Positions 43,275 through 52,417 are shown, counted from the first letter of the stretch. The stretch: 64,000 nt of DNA from Helicobacter_D ganmani (GCF_965138225.1 NZ_CBCSAX010000003.1); one strand, 5' to 3'. Numbers and translations: made by a program. Notes: generated from the letters alone by a model not told the origin.

Positions 43275-43625
43275 TTAGTTGGATTCTGTATTATTGGGTG
43301 CAAGAGGTGCTAAGGGGGCAGCAGGTGCGTTATTGGGCGTAGAATCCTGCGGCAAAACAGGGGTTGGAATCGTTACTTTATCTACAATAGAGCTTTTAGA
43401 ATCTTGCACATAAAGATAACTTAATGCAATCGTATTGATGACAAATAACAAACCAAGTCCAAAGGTTACTTTTGCTAAAAATCCTGCTGGTCCTTTAGCC
43501 CCAAATAAACTTTCGTTGCTGCCACTATATGCGCCAAGACCAATACTTGAACTTTTTTGCAATAAAACAATCGTTGTAATTAAGATTGCAAATACAAACT
43601 GCAATACTAATAAAATCCCTGTCAT
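43275..43625 (-). CDS. secG: Preprotein translocase subunit SecG
   Basis: Small membrane subunit of the Sec translocon. The 116 residues form two membrane spans (LLVLQFVFAILITTIVLLQ and FLAKVTFGLGLLFVINTIALSYLYV) around SSSIGLGAYSGSNESLFGAKGPAGF, the conserved SecG turn. A Pro/Ala/Asn-rich C-terminal tail of about 35 residues follows. It is the first gene of the secG-frr-pyrE-RDD-atpB-thiE-like set on the minus strand. Confidence 0.93.
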   Translation of the reverse strand: MTGILLVLQFVFAILITTIVLLQKSSSIGLGAYSGSNESLFGAKGPAGFLAKVTFGLGLLFVINTIALSYLYVQDSKSSIVDKVTIPTPVLPQDSTPNNAPAAPLAPLAPNNTESN

Positions 43626-43703
43626 AGTTTTCCTTAATATTCTATTTTAATCTCAAAAAAACTCCGCGCATTTTAGCGCACTTTATCTAATAGCTGGCTA
43701 AAG

Positions 43704-45245
43704 TTAGCAAATCGTTTTGTTTGTAATCAACTCACGCATAGACAAGTAACTATTGAGCGCACCAAGATAAGCTCTCGCAGTTGCTTGCATTGTGTCTAAG
43801 TGCAATCCGTGTCCAATTACAGCGGGTTTTTCAGGGTCAAATTCTACTTTCACAACAACTTTGGCTAAAGCATCTTTTCCCTCACTTACCGCTTCTACTT
43901 TGTAGTCTTTTAAGACGCCTTTGTATCCGCTGATTCTATCAATCGTTTTTAGAATCGCATCTACACTTCCATTGCCAATAGCCGCATCTATTCTTGTCTC
44001 CCTGTCTTTTTGGATAGAAATTGCCGCGTGAGGCACGCCACTAGAGCAACTGCTAATCTGCAAACCTAAAAGCTCAAAGACTTGAGGAATCTTTGTTGTT
44101 TCCTCTGTCATAATGGAGCGAATATCCTCATCATAGACTTCTTTTTTCCTATCACATAGGACTTTGAATCTTTCAAAGGCTTTATCCAAATCATCTTGTG
44201 AAATTTCCCCAAATCCCATACTTTCCAACTTGTCTTTGAAAGCGGCGCGCCCGCTATGTTTGCCAAGAACTAAGCCATTGTTTTCCGGGATTCCAATATC
44301 ACTAGCACGCATAATCTCATAGGTTTCACGATGTTTTAGCATACCATCTTGGTGGATTCCACTTTCGTGGGCAAATGCATTTTTTCCAACGATTGCTTTA
44401 TTAGGTTGTGGGCGGATTCCTGTAATATCAGAGACAAGTTTGCTACAAGCATAAATCTCTTTGGTGTTAATACGCGTATCCAATCCATTAAAAATATCTT
44501 GGCGCGTTTTTAGAATCATAACAACTTCTTCTAGTGCAGTATTTCCTGCGCGTTCTCCTAGTCCATTAATCGTGCATTCAAGCTGTCTTGCTCCATTTTG
44601 AATTCCAGCAAGTGAGTTTGCCACCGCAAGCCCCAAGTCATTGTGGCAATGCACAGAGAGAATCACGGAATCTCCGACAAATGCTTTAATCTCTTGAATC
44701 ATTGCGCCCAATTCTTGTGGCAATCTATAACCCACCGTATCGGGTAAATTGAGTGTTTTTGCTCCCGCTTCAATGACTGCAGCAGCAATTTCTTTTAAGA
44801 ATCCCCTATCGCTTCTGCTTGCATCTTCGCAGCTAAATTCTACATCTTCACATAGGCTTTTGGCTAAACTCACTGCTTCTACCGCGCGTTTAATTACTTC
44901 ATTGGGTTGCATTTTGAGTTTAAATTCCATATGGATTGGGCTTGTAGCGATGAAAGTATGAATTCTTTTAAGTTTGGCTTTTTCTAATGCTTTTGCTGCA
45001 CTTTCAATGTCTTTTGGCACAGCTCTTGCAAGAGAACAAATCGTGCTATTGCAAATTGCTTCCGAGATTCTGCTAATCGCTTCAAAATCTCCCGGACTTG
45101 CCGCTGCAAAACCTGCTTCAATAATATCCACGCCTAAACGTTCCAACGCCAAAGCAAGTTTGATTTTTTCCTCTGTATTCATAGAAGCACCGGGACTTTG
45201 CTCACCATCTCTTAAGGTTGTATCAAAAATTTTAATTCTTTCCAT
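43704..45245 (-). CDS. leuA: 2-isopropylmalate synthase
   Basis: First committed step of leucine synthesis: joins acetyl-CoA and 2-oxoisovalerate. The 513 residues have DTTLRDGEQSPGASM, the metal-site HCHNDLGLAVANSLAGI, NGLGERAGNTALEEVVM and a C-terminal regulatory domain (about 390-505) that mediates leucine feedback. It is preceded by a small leader-like reading frame at 45248-45364 (see separate entry). It is the last gene of the minus-strand cheY-prmA-ftsH-psd-related-pssA-leuA row. Confidence 0.95.
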   Translation of the reverse strand: MERIKIFDTTLRDGEQSPGASMNTEEKIKLALALERLGVDIIEAGFAAASPGDFEAISRISEAICNSTICSLARAVPKDIESAAKALEKAKLKRIHTFIATSPIHMEFKLKMQPNEVIKRAVEAVSLAKSLCEDVEFSCEDASRSDRGFLKEIAAAVIEAGAKTLNLPDTVGYRLPQELGAMIQEIKAFVGDSVILSVHCHNDLGLAVANSLAGIQNGARQLECTINGLGERAGNTALEEVVMILKTRQDIFNGLDTRINTKEIYACSKLVSDITGIRPQPNKAIVGKNAFAHESGIHQDGMLKHRETYEIMRASDIGIPENNGLVLGKHSGRAAFKDKLESMGFGEISQDDLDKAFERFKVLCDRKKEVYDEDIRSIMTEETTKIPQVFELLGLQISSCSSGVPHAAISIQKDRETRIDAAIGNGSVDAILKTIDRISGYKGVLKDYKVEAVSEGKDALAKVVVKVEFDPEKPAVIGHGLHLDTMQATARAYLGALNSYLSMRELITNKTIC

Positions 45246-45247
45246 TT

Positions 45248-45364
45248 TTATCCTTTGTTATTTGAAATCTTTTTATAAAAAACCAAAATTCCCAGTGGCG
45301 AGAGCATTGAAATGGTTAAAAGATTTTTGGTGTGGCTATAATAAGTATAAAATCGCATACGCAT
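45248..45364 (-). CDS. Possible leuA leader peptide
   Basis: In the gap between pssA and leuA is a 38-codon frame (MRMRFYTYYSHTKNLLTISM, then SPLGILVFYKKISNNKG) ending two bases before the leuA ATG. It is rich in branched-chain codons (five Leu, two Ile, one Val) in its middle third. Downstream, CCAAAA (within CACCAAAAATC) and TTTTGG followed by TTTTTTAT could form a terminator-like stem. It might be an attenuation leader or a chance frame. The start codon is not fixed; the frame is open further upstream into pssA. Confidence 0.35.
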   Translation of the reverse strand: MRMRFYTYYSHTKNLLTISMLSPLGILVFYKKISNNKG

Positions 45365-45365
45365 T

Positions 45366-46106
45366 TTATTCCTTTGGTTCTCTATAAAAATGCTTAACGC
45401 AAAGATAATAACCTGCTCGCATAGGACCAAAGCAAACATAAAGACTGATTAAAATAACGATTGTAAAAATAGGATAAATAAATAAAATCGCTAAAATAAT
45501 CATCAAAAGCACAATAACTTTACCAAAACTAATTTTTTCAAAACTTACTTTTTTGAAACTTGGATAGCGCACATTGCTCACCATTAGAAAAGCTACAATC
45601 AAGCTTGCAATCATCAAAGGAAGCAAAAAGATATTTTCAGAATCTTGTGGATATTGTTTGAGAAATTCCATTTCAAAAAGTAGCCAACTCACTACAAAAA
45701 CTGCTGCTGAAGGAATCGGAAGCCCAATAAATACATTAGGTTCATTGCTGCTTGTTGCTACATTAAAGCGCGCTAGACGAATTGCACCAAAGACGACATA
45801 CAATCCCGCAACCATAACCCCAAATTTACCATAATGGAAGCCACCATAGAAAAATAAAATCATTGCGGGGGCTACACCAAAGGCAACCACATCAGCCAAA
45901 GAATCAAATTCTACACCAAATTTGCTTGTTGTGCCCGTAAGTCGCGCGACTCGCCCGTCTAATCCATCAAAAATGAGGCTAACGAGCACGAGCCAGCACG
46001 CAAGTTCAAAGCGTCCAATAAAGGCATAAGAAACCGCTAAGATTCCAATATAAATGCTAACACCCGTGAAGAGATTGGGTAAAATATACAATGGGTCAAT
46101 TTTCAT
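45366..46106 (-). CDS. pssA: CDP-diacylglycerol-serine O-phosphatidyltransferase
   Basis: Makes phosphatidylserine from CDP-diacylglycerol and serine in the inner membrane. The 246 residues have the CDP-alcohol transferase motif LDGRVARLTGTTSKFGVEFDSLADVV (DGxxAR-x8-G-x3-D-x3-D), several membrane spans, and ARFNVATSSNEPNVFIGLPIPSAAV, typical of PssA. It follows the phosphatidylserine-decarboxylase-related gene by 12 bp, a fit to phosphatidylethanolamine synthesis, but that neighbour seems to lack catalytic residues. Confidence 0.93.
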   Translation of the reverse strand: MKIDPLYILPNLFTGVSIYIGILAVSYAFIGRFELACWLVLVSLIFDGLDGRVARLTGTTSKFGVEFDSLADVVAFGVAPAMILFFYGGFHYGKFGVMVAGLYVVFGAIRLARFNVATSSNEPNVFIGLPIPSAAVFVVSWLLFEMEFLKQYPQDSENIFLLPLMIASLIVAFLMVSNVRYPSFKKVSFEKISFGKVIVLLMIILAILFIYPIFTIVILISLYVCFGPMRAGYYLCVKHFYREPKE

Positions 46107-46118
46107 TTTTTAGTGTTC

Positions 46119-46820
46119 CTAATCCTGCTGTTGCTCGTCCTTGGAATCGTAGGCGTCTTGGATTTTCTTTAAATCCCTTTCGCTTTGTGTGGATTGGACT
46201 TTGCCAAGCAATGTTTTGCCACCCAAAATTTTATCGTGAATATTTACTCTAAGCTCGGAGTTTAGCGGAATCTTTAGGGTTGCGTTCCCATTAAGGAAAA
46301 ATCCTATGCGTTCGCCAAGTCTAAAATTGGAATCCCAAAGATATAAAGAGGTTTGTGCGAAATATTTTGGATAAAGCGTAAGATAAAGTGTTGAAGTAGG
46401 GGTTTTGTCAGTTTCACGATGAAAAGCAAGGGTAATGCGCTCTCCTGTAATTTCATCACCATTCTTTAAACCTTTGATATGTTCAATCTCTAAAACCTCA
46501 CCGCATTTACCGAGATTCGCCAAAGGCATTCTAAGCATACCACAGAAGCAGATAGGTTTGCTGATTTGCAAATAAATGCCATCGGATTTATTTTCTATAT
46601 TTTTAATCACGCCATCAAGGGGGGACAAAAGAGAATCACTCGCATTATCTTCCATAATGCGTTCGGTGTTTCTATAAAAATACATTAAACACAAAGTTAC
46701 AAGAAGACAAAGGAATGCAAAGATTTTCCAACCAAACAACCCGCTAAGCAATAATAAAAGTAGCCCTACACCAATAGGTTTCCAGCCTTCTTTTGCAATC
46801 ATTTCCGTGGTCGTTTTCAT
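46119..46820 (-). CDS. Phosphatidylserine decarboxylase-related membrane protein
   Basis: A 233-residue protein with two N-terminal membrane spans (about 15-48), then a region resembling archaeal-type phosphatidylserine decarboxylases: SPLDGVIKNI (65-74), ISKPICFCGMLRMPL, and RIGFFLNGNATLKIPL. Active relatives have a His-containing DVHxNR stretch after the IS/FMSP and a Gly-Ser processing site (FGSR) that yields the pyruvoyl group. Here the first reads CFCGML and the second has Gly-Asn at 177-178, so self-cleavage and catalysis look unlikely. It lies between ftsH and pssA; a similar psd-related gene next to ftsH and pssA exists in C. jejuni, as far as I recall. It may bind phosphatidylserine or serve as a partner of PssA. 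Confidence 0.75.
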   Translation of the reverse strand: MKTTTEMIAKEGWKPIGVGLLLLLLSGLFGWKIFAFLCLLVTLCLMYFYRNTERIMEDNASDSLLSPLDGVIKNIENKSDGIYLQISKPICFCGMLRMPLANLGKCGEVLEIEHIKGLKNGDEITGERITLAFHRETDKTPTSTLYLTLYPKYFAQTSLYLWDSNFRLGERIGFFLNGNATLKIPLNSELRVNIHDKILGGKTLLGKVQSTQSERDLKKIQDAYDSKDEQQQD

Positions 46821-46829
46821 TGAATCTCC

Positions 46830-48761
46830 TTATATTTCTTCTTTTTCTTCTGCGACGATTCTACTTTCTAAATTGTGTGCTTTTTCGTATTCGCTGATGA
46901 TTTCACGCACTTTTTGTCCATCAATATTTTCTTTCTCAAAAAGCTCTTTGACGATATTTTCAATCGCCTCTTTATAGATTTCTAGGGATTCTTTTACCGC
47001 GTTGAAACGCTCGTTTAAGAGGGTTTTAATGTATTCGTCCATTTTTTGAGCCATTTCCTCGCTATATTCTCTGCTGCTTCCCAAGCCACCATTTAAGAAA
47101 ACATTGCGTTGTTTTTCAAGCACCATAAGCCCCGCTACATCTGTCATTCCGTAGTAGCTCACCATTGCTTTGATAATATCCGTAGCACGTTCTAAGTCGT
47201 TGCTTGCTCCTGTTGAGATTTCGCGTAAAAACACGGATTCTGCCGCTCTACCTCCTAGTAGCACATCTACTTCTGCCAATAACTCGTGCTTTTGCATAAG
47301 GTATTTGTTCTCTTCTGGCGTATTTAATGTATAGCCCAATGCGGCAAGTCCGCGTGGAATAATAGAAACTTTTGTTACCTTTTTTGCACCTTTGGTGATT
47401 TCCGCAATGAGTGCGTGCCCACTTTCGTGGTAAGCTACGATTTTTTTCTCTTTAGGTGAGATTCTGCGCGATTTTTTCTCTAATCCTGCAATACCGCGTT
47501 CTACCGCTTCTAAAAAGTCGCTCTGTTCCACTTCTTTTTTGTTTCCTCTTCCTGCAAGTAGTGCAGCTTCATTGACTATATTTGCCAAATCTGCCCCTGC
47601 AAGTCCAGCAGTGAGTTTTGCTACTTCAAACAAATCCACATTTCTTGAGAGTTTGATATTTTTAATATGTACTTTTAGAATCTCAACTCGTCCTTCAAAG
47701 TCCGGTTTATCCACCAAAACTTGTCTGTCAAATCTGCCCGGGCGTAGAAGCGCAGGGTCTAGCACTTCGGGTCGGTTAGTGGCTGCTAGAACGATAACTG
47801 GCGATGCATCGGAATTAAATCCGTCCATTTCGGCTAAAAGCTGATTTAGGGTTTGTTCTCTCTCATCGTTGCCGCTTATCATACCGCCTGCTGCACGACT
47901 TTTGCCAATCGCATCAATTTCATCAATAAAAATAATGCTTGGTGCTTCTTTTTTGGCATTTTCAAACAAATCTCGGACACGACTTGCCCCTACACCTACA
48001 AACATTTCAATAAAGCTACTTCCGCTGACAGAAAAAAACGGCACGCTTGCTTCGCCCGCTACGGCTTTGGCTAATAAAGTCTTACCGGTTCCGGGAGGTC
48101 CTACAAGTAGAACACCTTTAGGAATCTTAGCTCCTAATGCTGCGTAACGTTCGGGATTCTTTAGAAAATCTACGATTTCAACTACTTCATCTTTTGCCTC
48201 TGCGTTGCCTGCCATATCCTCAAACTTGACATTCGGTTTTTCTGCATTGACAAGTTTTTTAGAGCTCCCAATACCCAAGATTCCATTTCCCATATTTTTT
48301 TGCATTCTGCTTGCCAAAAACATCCAAATTGCAAAGAAAATGAACACAGGTAAAACCCAACCAAAAAGCATATCACTTAGCCAATTATTTTCGTTGTAGC
48401 CTGTGTATTCTACGCCTTTTTCGTCTAGCAAAGGGATTAATGTGCTATCTGGATTAACTCGTTGAGCATTGTAGGCAATTTTGTTTCCTCCATTTTCCGC
48501 TGTTGCTTTGATGTTGGTTTGTCCAATTGCGACAAAATCTACTTCTTTGTTTTCAATCAGTTTTTTGAGTTCATAATAATTAATCGTTTTTGTTGTAGTT
48601 GCTCCGCTTAATTTGCTAATCTCTCCACTTGCTGGCGATAGCATACGAAAGATAACGATTGCGATGATTGCAAACAGAACAAACATTAAAAGCGGATTTT
48701 GATTAAAAAAATTATTCGGCTTTTTGTCCTGTGGATTTGGATTATTATTAGGTTTTTGCAT
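46830..48761 (-). CDS. ftsH: ATP-dependent zinc metalloprotease FtsH
   Basis: Membrane-anchored AAA+ protease that degrades misfolded membrane proteins and regulators. The 643 residues, from the ATG at 48761, have two membrane segments (about 22-42 and 130-150), Walker A GPPGTGKT near residue 223, FIDEIDAIGKSR (Walker B), the SRH region ATNRPEVLDPALLRPGRFDRQ, and the zinc site HESGH near residue 442. The periplasmic loop between the two spans is about 85 residues. A longer reading by 12 codons overlaps prmA and is rejected. Confidence 0.97.
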   Translation of the reverse strand: MQKPNNNPNPQDKKPNNFFNQNPLLMFVLFAIIAIVIFRMLSPASGEISKLSGATTTKTINYYELKKLIENKEVDFVAIGQTNIKATAENGGNKIAYNAQRVNPDSTLIPLLDEKGVEYTGYNENNWLSDMLFGWVLPVFIFFAIWMFLASRMQKNMGNGILGIGSSKKLVNAEKPNVKFEDMAGNAEAKDEVVEIVDFLKNPERYAALGAKIPKGVLLVGPPGTGKTLLAKAVAGEASVPFFSVSGSSFIEMFVGVGASRVRDLFENAKKEAPSIIFIDEIDAIGKSRAAGGMISGNDEREQTLNQLLAEMDGFNSDASPVIVLAATNRPEVLDPALLRPGRFDRQVLVDKPDFEGRVEILKVHIKNIKLSRNVDLFEVAKLTAGLAGADLANIVNEAALLAGRGNKKEVEQSDFLEAVERGIAGLEKKSRRISPKEKKIVAYHESGHALIAEITKGAKKVTKVSIIPRGLAALGYTLNTPEENKYLMQKHELLAEVDVLLGGRAAESVFLREISTGASNDLERATDIIKAMVSYYGMTDVAGLMVLEKQRNVFLNGGLGSSREYSEEMAQKMDEYIKTLLNERFNAVKESLEIYKEAIENIVKELFEKENIDGQKVREIISEYEKAHNLESRIVAEEKEEI

Positions 48762-48763
48762 AT

Positions 48764-49663
48764 TTATCCTTTGTTTTGTAAGACTAGAGTTGCCCATTCG
48801 TTGTTAATTTTTTGGGAAACTATTTTAAAATTTTTGAATTTATTAAGAACCTTTGGTATATATTGTTCTAAAATACCAGATAGAATCAAATATCCCTTTT
48901 GCTTCACATAAGATTCTAAAGGTAGTGCGACAATGACATCTGTGAGAATATTTGCAAGGATAATGTCAAATTTTCCTTTTTGAGTTGGAATCGTGTGAAG
49001 CGAACCTAAAAAGACTTTATCTAAGAGGACATTATTTTTTACCATATTGTCTTTTGTTGCCTCAATCGCAAGCTCATCTGTGTCGCATGCCCATACTTTT
49101 GCGCCATTTTTTTTAGCACAAATGCTTAGGATTCCGCTTCCGCACCCGACATCTAAGATAGTCTTGTCTTTGAGTGCGTTTGACCAATTCTTGCTATTTT
49201 CTTTCTCTTTATTTCGAAGTTCTATTTCTTGGAATGTGTGCTCTAGGTTTTCTAATGCTTCCAAACAACCAAAAGTGCTTTCGTGATGCCCGCTTCCAAA
49301 AGCAAGTGCGGGGTCAATAATGACATTGATTTTGTTTTTTTTTCCCTCAAACCACGAAGGGTGAATATAATACTTGCCACATTCTATGGGTGTAATGGAT
49401 TTACGATAAGAAGCAATCCAATCTTGATTTTTCAAAGTTTCTTCGGAAAATTCTAAATTGATAGAATCCGACATTATCGTTTCTAATTCTTTAGCATATG
49501 CAATTAATTGTAATTTTATCGGCTTGATGTCAGCCTCTGTGCAGACAATGAATCCTTGTTCAATCTCTTCAATTGCCTCACATGTTATTTCTAGTGCTTT
49601 GTCTTGCAATAACCATAAAAAATTATCCGCTTTAACGCTTAGACAATTGTAGTAGGATTCCAT
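48764..49663 (-). CDS. prmA: Ribosomal protein L11 methyltransferase
   Basis: Trimethylates lysines of ribosomal protein L11 with S-adenosylmethionine. The 299 residues have the AdoMet motif ILDVGCGSGILSICAKKNGA, WACDTDELAIEATKDNM and the catalytic region ILANILTDVIVALP, with a short N-terminal substrate domain. It overlaps neither ftsH nor cheY (gaps of two bases each), which points to one operon. An order cheY-prmA-ftsH is common in this group. Confidence 0.93.
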   Translation of the reverse strand: MESYYNCLSVKADNFLWLLQDKALEITCEAIEEIEQGFIVCTEADIKPIKLQLIAYAKELETIMSDSINLEFSEETLKNQDWIASYRKSITPIECGKYYIHPSWFEGKKNKINVIIDPALAFGSGHHESTFGCLEALENLEHTFQEIELRNKEKENSKNWSNALKDKTILDVGCGSGILSICAKKNGAKVWACDTDELAIEATKDNMVKNNVLLDKVFLGSLHTIPTQKGKFDIILANILTDVIVALPLESYVKQKGYLILSGILEQYIPKVLNKFKNFKIVSQKINNEWATLVLQNKG

Positions 49664-49665
49664 AA

Positions 49666-50040
49666 TTAATCATTTACGCCTAAAACAACTTCTAATTTTT
49701 CTTTTAAGACTTGTGGAGTGAAAGGTTTAACAATATAGTTATTTACTCCTGCTTTTAGCGCAGTGATGACTTCTGCTTTACCACCTTCAGTAGTAACCAT
49801 AATGATTGGAATATCTTTGAAACGTTCATCTGCACGCACTTTTTTTACCAAATCTAATCCATTCATTTCGGGCATATTCCAGTCGGTAATAAGCACTTTG
49901 GTATCGGGATTGGCATTCATTTTATCCCAGCCCTCTACACCATTTTCGCCCTCTAAAATGTCTTCATAGCCAAGTCTTGCTAAGGTATTCTTGATAATTC
50001 TTCGCATAGTTGAACTATCATCTACAACAACCATTTTCAT
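49666..50040 (-). CDS. cheY: Chemotaxis response regulator CheY
   Basis: Single-domain receiver that, when phosphorylated by CheA, binds the flagellar switch and changes rotation. The 124 residues show the acidic pocket VVDDSSTMRR, the phosphorylated Asp in VLITDWNMPEMNGLDLV, the switch Thr in IIMVTTEGGKAEV, and the Lys in NNYIVKPFTPQVL. There is no output domain. It is the first gene of the cheY-prmA-ftsH row. The two chemoreceptor loci in this window should signal through it. Confidence 0.96.
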   Translation of the reverse strand: MKMVVVDDSSTMRRIIKNTLARLGYEDILEGENGVEGWDKMNANPDTKVLITDWNMPEMNGLDLVKKVRADERFKDIPIIMVTTEGGKAEVITALKAGVNNYIVKPFTPQVLKEKLEVVLGVND

Positions 50041-50176
50041 GCTAACTCCTTATAAAATAAAACTTCTTTTTTAAAAATTTGAAAAATAACAATAACTTGA
50101 TATAATAGCATAATTTCGCATAAAGCGAACATAAAATTTCAAATAAATCAAGAATCTAAAATGACAAACTTAATAT

Positions 50177-50884
50177 TTATTGAAATTTTTCAAAGGCTTT
50201 TTGTAAATCAATTTTACCTTCATAAAATGCTTTGCCCACAATTACGCCACCAATCTCCGCCTCTCTTAGTGCCTCAAAATCTTCTTGACAAGATAGCCCG
50301 CCACTTGCAATAGTGAAAATTTGGCTCTTGTCTTGAATTTTTTTTGTAAATTCCAAGTTGATTCCATCTAGCATTCCATCATGTGCAATATCGGTGCAAA
50401 TGATTGCTTGAACCTTGCTTCCTTTAAAAAGTTCTGCAAATTCCCACGCTAAAGTGTCTGCGCCCTTAGCCCAACCCTCTGTGGCAATTTTGTTATCTTT
50501 CGCGTCAATTCCAATGACAATGGGATATTTTTCTGCCATTTCCAATGCAAAGTTTGGATTTTTTAGTGCAATAGAACCCAAAATGACGCGTGAGATTCCT
50601 AAATCCAAGTAAGCTTTAATCGTCTCTTCCGCGCGGATTCCACCACCTACTTCAATTTTAAGCTTGGAATTTTTGCAGATTTTTTCAATCACGGCACGAT
50701 TCTTTGGAGTGCCAGCGAATGCGCCATCTAAATCTACAATATGCAAATATTCTGCTCCCAAAGTTTCAAAATGTTTTGCAAGCTCGGTAGGCTCTTTTGC
50801 ATAGATTTTTGCACTTTCCATTAAACCTTGCTTTAAACGCACGGCACAGCCTTCTTTTAAATCAATTGCGGGAATAATTTGCAT
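50177..50884 (-). CDS. hisA: ProFAR isomerase HisA
   Basis: Converts ProFAR to PRFAR in histidine synthesis. The 235-residue TIM barrel starts with IPAIDLKEGCAVRLKQG (catalytic Asp), has KIEVGGGIRAEETIKAYLD and a second catalytic Asp in IICTDIAHDGMLDG, and ends with FTIASGGLSCQEDFEAL. It follows hisH by eight bases. Other his genes are not in the window except hisH. Confidence 0.95.
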   Translation of the reverse strand: MQIIPAIDLKEGCAVRLKQGLMESAKIYAKEPTELAKHFETLGAEYLHIVDLDGAFAGTPKNRAVIEKICKNSKLKIEVGGGIRAEETIKAYLDLGISRVILGSIALKNPNFALEMAEKYPIVIGIDAKDNKIATEGWAKGADTLAWEFAELFKGSKVQAIICTDIAHDGMLDGINLEFTKKIQDKSQIFTIASGGLSCQEDFEALREAEIGGVIVGKAFYEGKIDLQKAFEKFQ

Positions 50885-50892
50885 ACAACTCC

Positions 50893-51501
50893 TTATAAAT
50901 GGACAAAATTTTGTAGAATCCTAAGCCCCACATTATGCGATTTTTCGGGGTGTGGTTGGATTCCAAAAATATTATCCTTTTGCACAATAGAGGCAAATTC
51001 CGTTCCATATTGACTTACTCCAATGGCATTTTGCAAATTTTTCACATAATAACTATGCACAAAGTAGAGATAAAAAGGCGATTCTAATCCACTTAAAAGT
51101 GGCGATTCTTTGATTTTTTGCACATAATTCCAACCCATATGTGGAATCTTTTGCGTTGGAGTTAAGGAGCTTTTTTCAAATTTCACCACTTCCCCCTCTA
51201 TCAATCCTAAGCCCAAATGTTCGCCAAACTCATAACTTTTTTGAAACAATAATTGCATTCCTAGGCAGATTCCAAGTAGAGGCTTGCCGCTTTTGGCAAA
51301 CTCTAGCACTGCTTCTTGCATTCCATTGCGTGCTAGGTGTTGCATTGCGTCGCCAAATGCTCCAACACCGGGCAAAATAAGAGAATTGTAGTTTTTGAGA
51401 TTTTGCGGGTCTTGCGTGATATGGGCTTTTTTACCAACCTTGTGGATTGCATTTTGGACGCTTGCTAGGTTTCCAATTCCATAATTTACAATGCCGAGCA
51501 T
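50893..51501 (-). CDS. hisH: Imidazole glycerol phosphate synthase glutaminase HisH
   Basis: Glutamine amidotransferase subunit that feeds ammonia to HisF. The 202 residues show GNLASVQNAIHKVG, LPGVGAFGDAMQHL, the nucleophile in GICLGMQLLFQ, MGWNYV, and the His-Glu end GIQPHPEKS. HisF itself is not in the window. It directly precedes hisA and follows the PDC-domain membrane protein gene by one base, an odd partner for histidine genes. Confidence 0.94.
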   Translation of the reverse strand: MLGIVNYGIGNLASVQNAIHKVGKKAHITQDPQNLKNYNSLILPGVGAFGDAMQHLARNGMQEAVLEFAKSGKPLLGICLGMQLLFQKSYEFGEHLGLGLIEGEVVKFEKSSLTPTQKIPHMGWNYVQKIKESPLLSGLESPFYLYFVHSYYVKNLQNAIGVSQYGTEFASIVQKDNIFGIQPHPEKSHNVGLRILQNFVHL

Positions 51502-51502
51502 A

Positions 51503-52417
51503 TCAATCTCGTTTTAAATTCGCAGTAAGTCTGACATACAATGCTAGCCCTGCAAGCAGAAAGGTTACCGCAACGATGAGATAAACAGCATAAAGCAGCT
51601 TTTCTGGAGCAGTAATTGCGAATTTAAAGACTAGCATTAAAGATTCAATGGCTAAAGCAATCACAATAGAACCCAAGAATCGCGTCATTGTTTTATGCAC
51701 GACTTTAGAATCTTGCGACTTCTGACGCCCCAAAACTTCCTCTTCAAAGATTGCGCGCACAAGGTCAAAAATAGCCAAACTTAAAGTAATAAGAATTGTT
51801 GCTTCAAAAACATCTTTAATATCTAAAATCTCCAAACTTCCAAAGCGATATAAGGCGTCCCATAAACTAATGCTACCCTTTATGAGCAGCAAAGAGCAGA
51901 CAAGGAAGAGAGACAAAGCCATTAGGAAATAAACGCATTTGCCAATTCCAAAAGAAAATCCAAACAAAGGTGTGGTGCGCACAAGCTCCAAACTTCGCTC
52001 CAAACGCACGTCCATACAGACGACATAGGCAAGATCCCCCTTATCATTATAGAGAGGATAGGAAACTGTGATGACAAGATTACCGCTTGCTAAAGAGGGA
52101 TACGGGTCTGTTAGGATACATTTTTTTTCTTTCACTGCGCGATAAAAGTAGGCGCGTTCATTATGGTTTTCACCTTTTTTGCACTCAATGTTAGAATCCC
52201 TAGAGATTCCGTCTATTACTAAACTCCCGCTAGAATCTAATACATAAATGAGTTCAAAGATTCCCACTTCTTTTTCTATCTTTTTGATTCCATCAACAAT
52301 TTTATTTAATTCAATATGTGGCAAGTGATTTTTGATATTGCGTTGCATTAAGAAACATAAATACGCACGAATCTCATAGCGCATTTCGCTAAAATGTGCA
52401 ATGTCTTTTGATAACAT
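51503..52417 (-). CDS. PDC/Cache-sensor-like membrane protein
   Basis: A 304-residue protein. Residues 1-150 look like a PDC (Cache) ligand-binding fold: LIYVLDSSGSLVIDG, ERAYFYRAVKEKKCILTDPYPS, GNLVITVSYPLYNDKGDLAYVVCMDV. Residues 165-300 hold four hydrophobic spans. Unlike most such sensors there is no N-terminal membrane span or signal peptide, so the Cache-like part would lie on the cytoplasmic side unless the topology is unusual. No signalling output domain follows. The gene lies one base before hisH and 15 bp after the exonuclease gene. The function is unknown; sensing or regulation at the membrane is an inference. Confidence 0.65.
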   Translation of the reverse strand: MLSKDIAHFSEMRYEIRAYLCFLMQRNIKNHLPHIELNKIVDGIKKIEKEVGIFELIYVLDSSGSLVIDGISRDSNIECKKGENHNERAYFYRAVKEKKCILTDPYPSLASGNLVITVSYPLYNDKGDLAYVVCMDVRLERSLELVRTTPLFGFSFGIGKCVYFLMALSLFLVCSLLLIKGSISLWDALYRFGSLEILDIKDVFEATILITLSLAIFDLVRAIFEEEVLGRQKSQDSKVVHKTMTRFLGSIVIALAIESLMLVFKFAITAPEKLLYAVYLIVAVTFLLAGLALYVRLTANLKRD

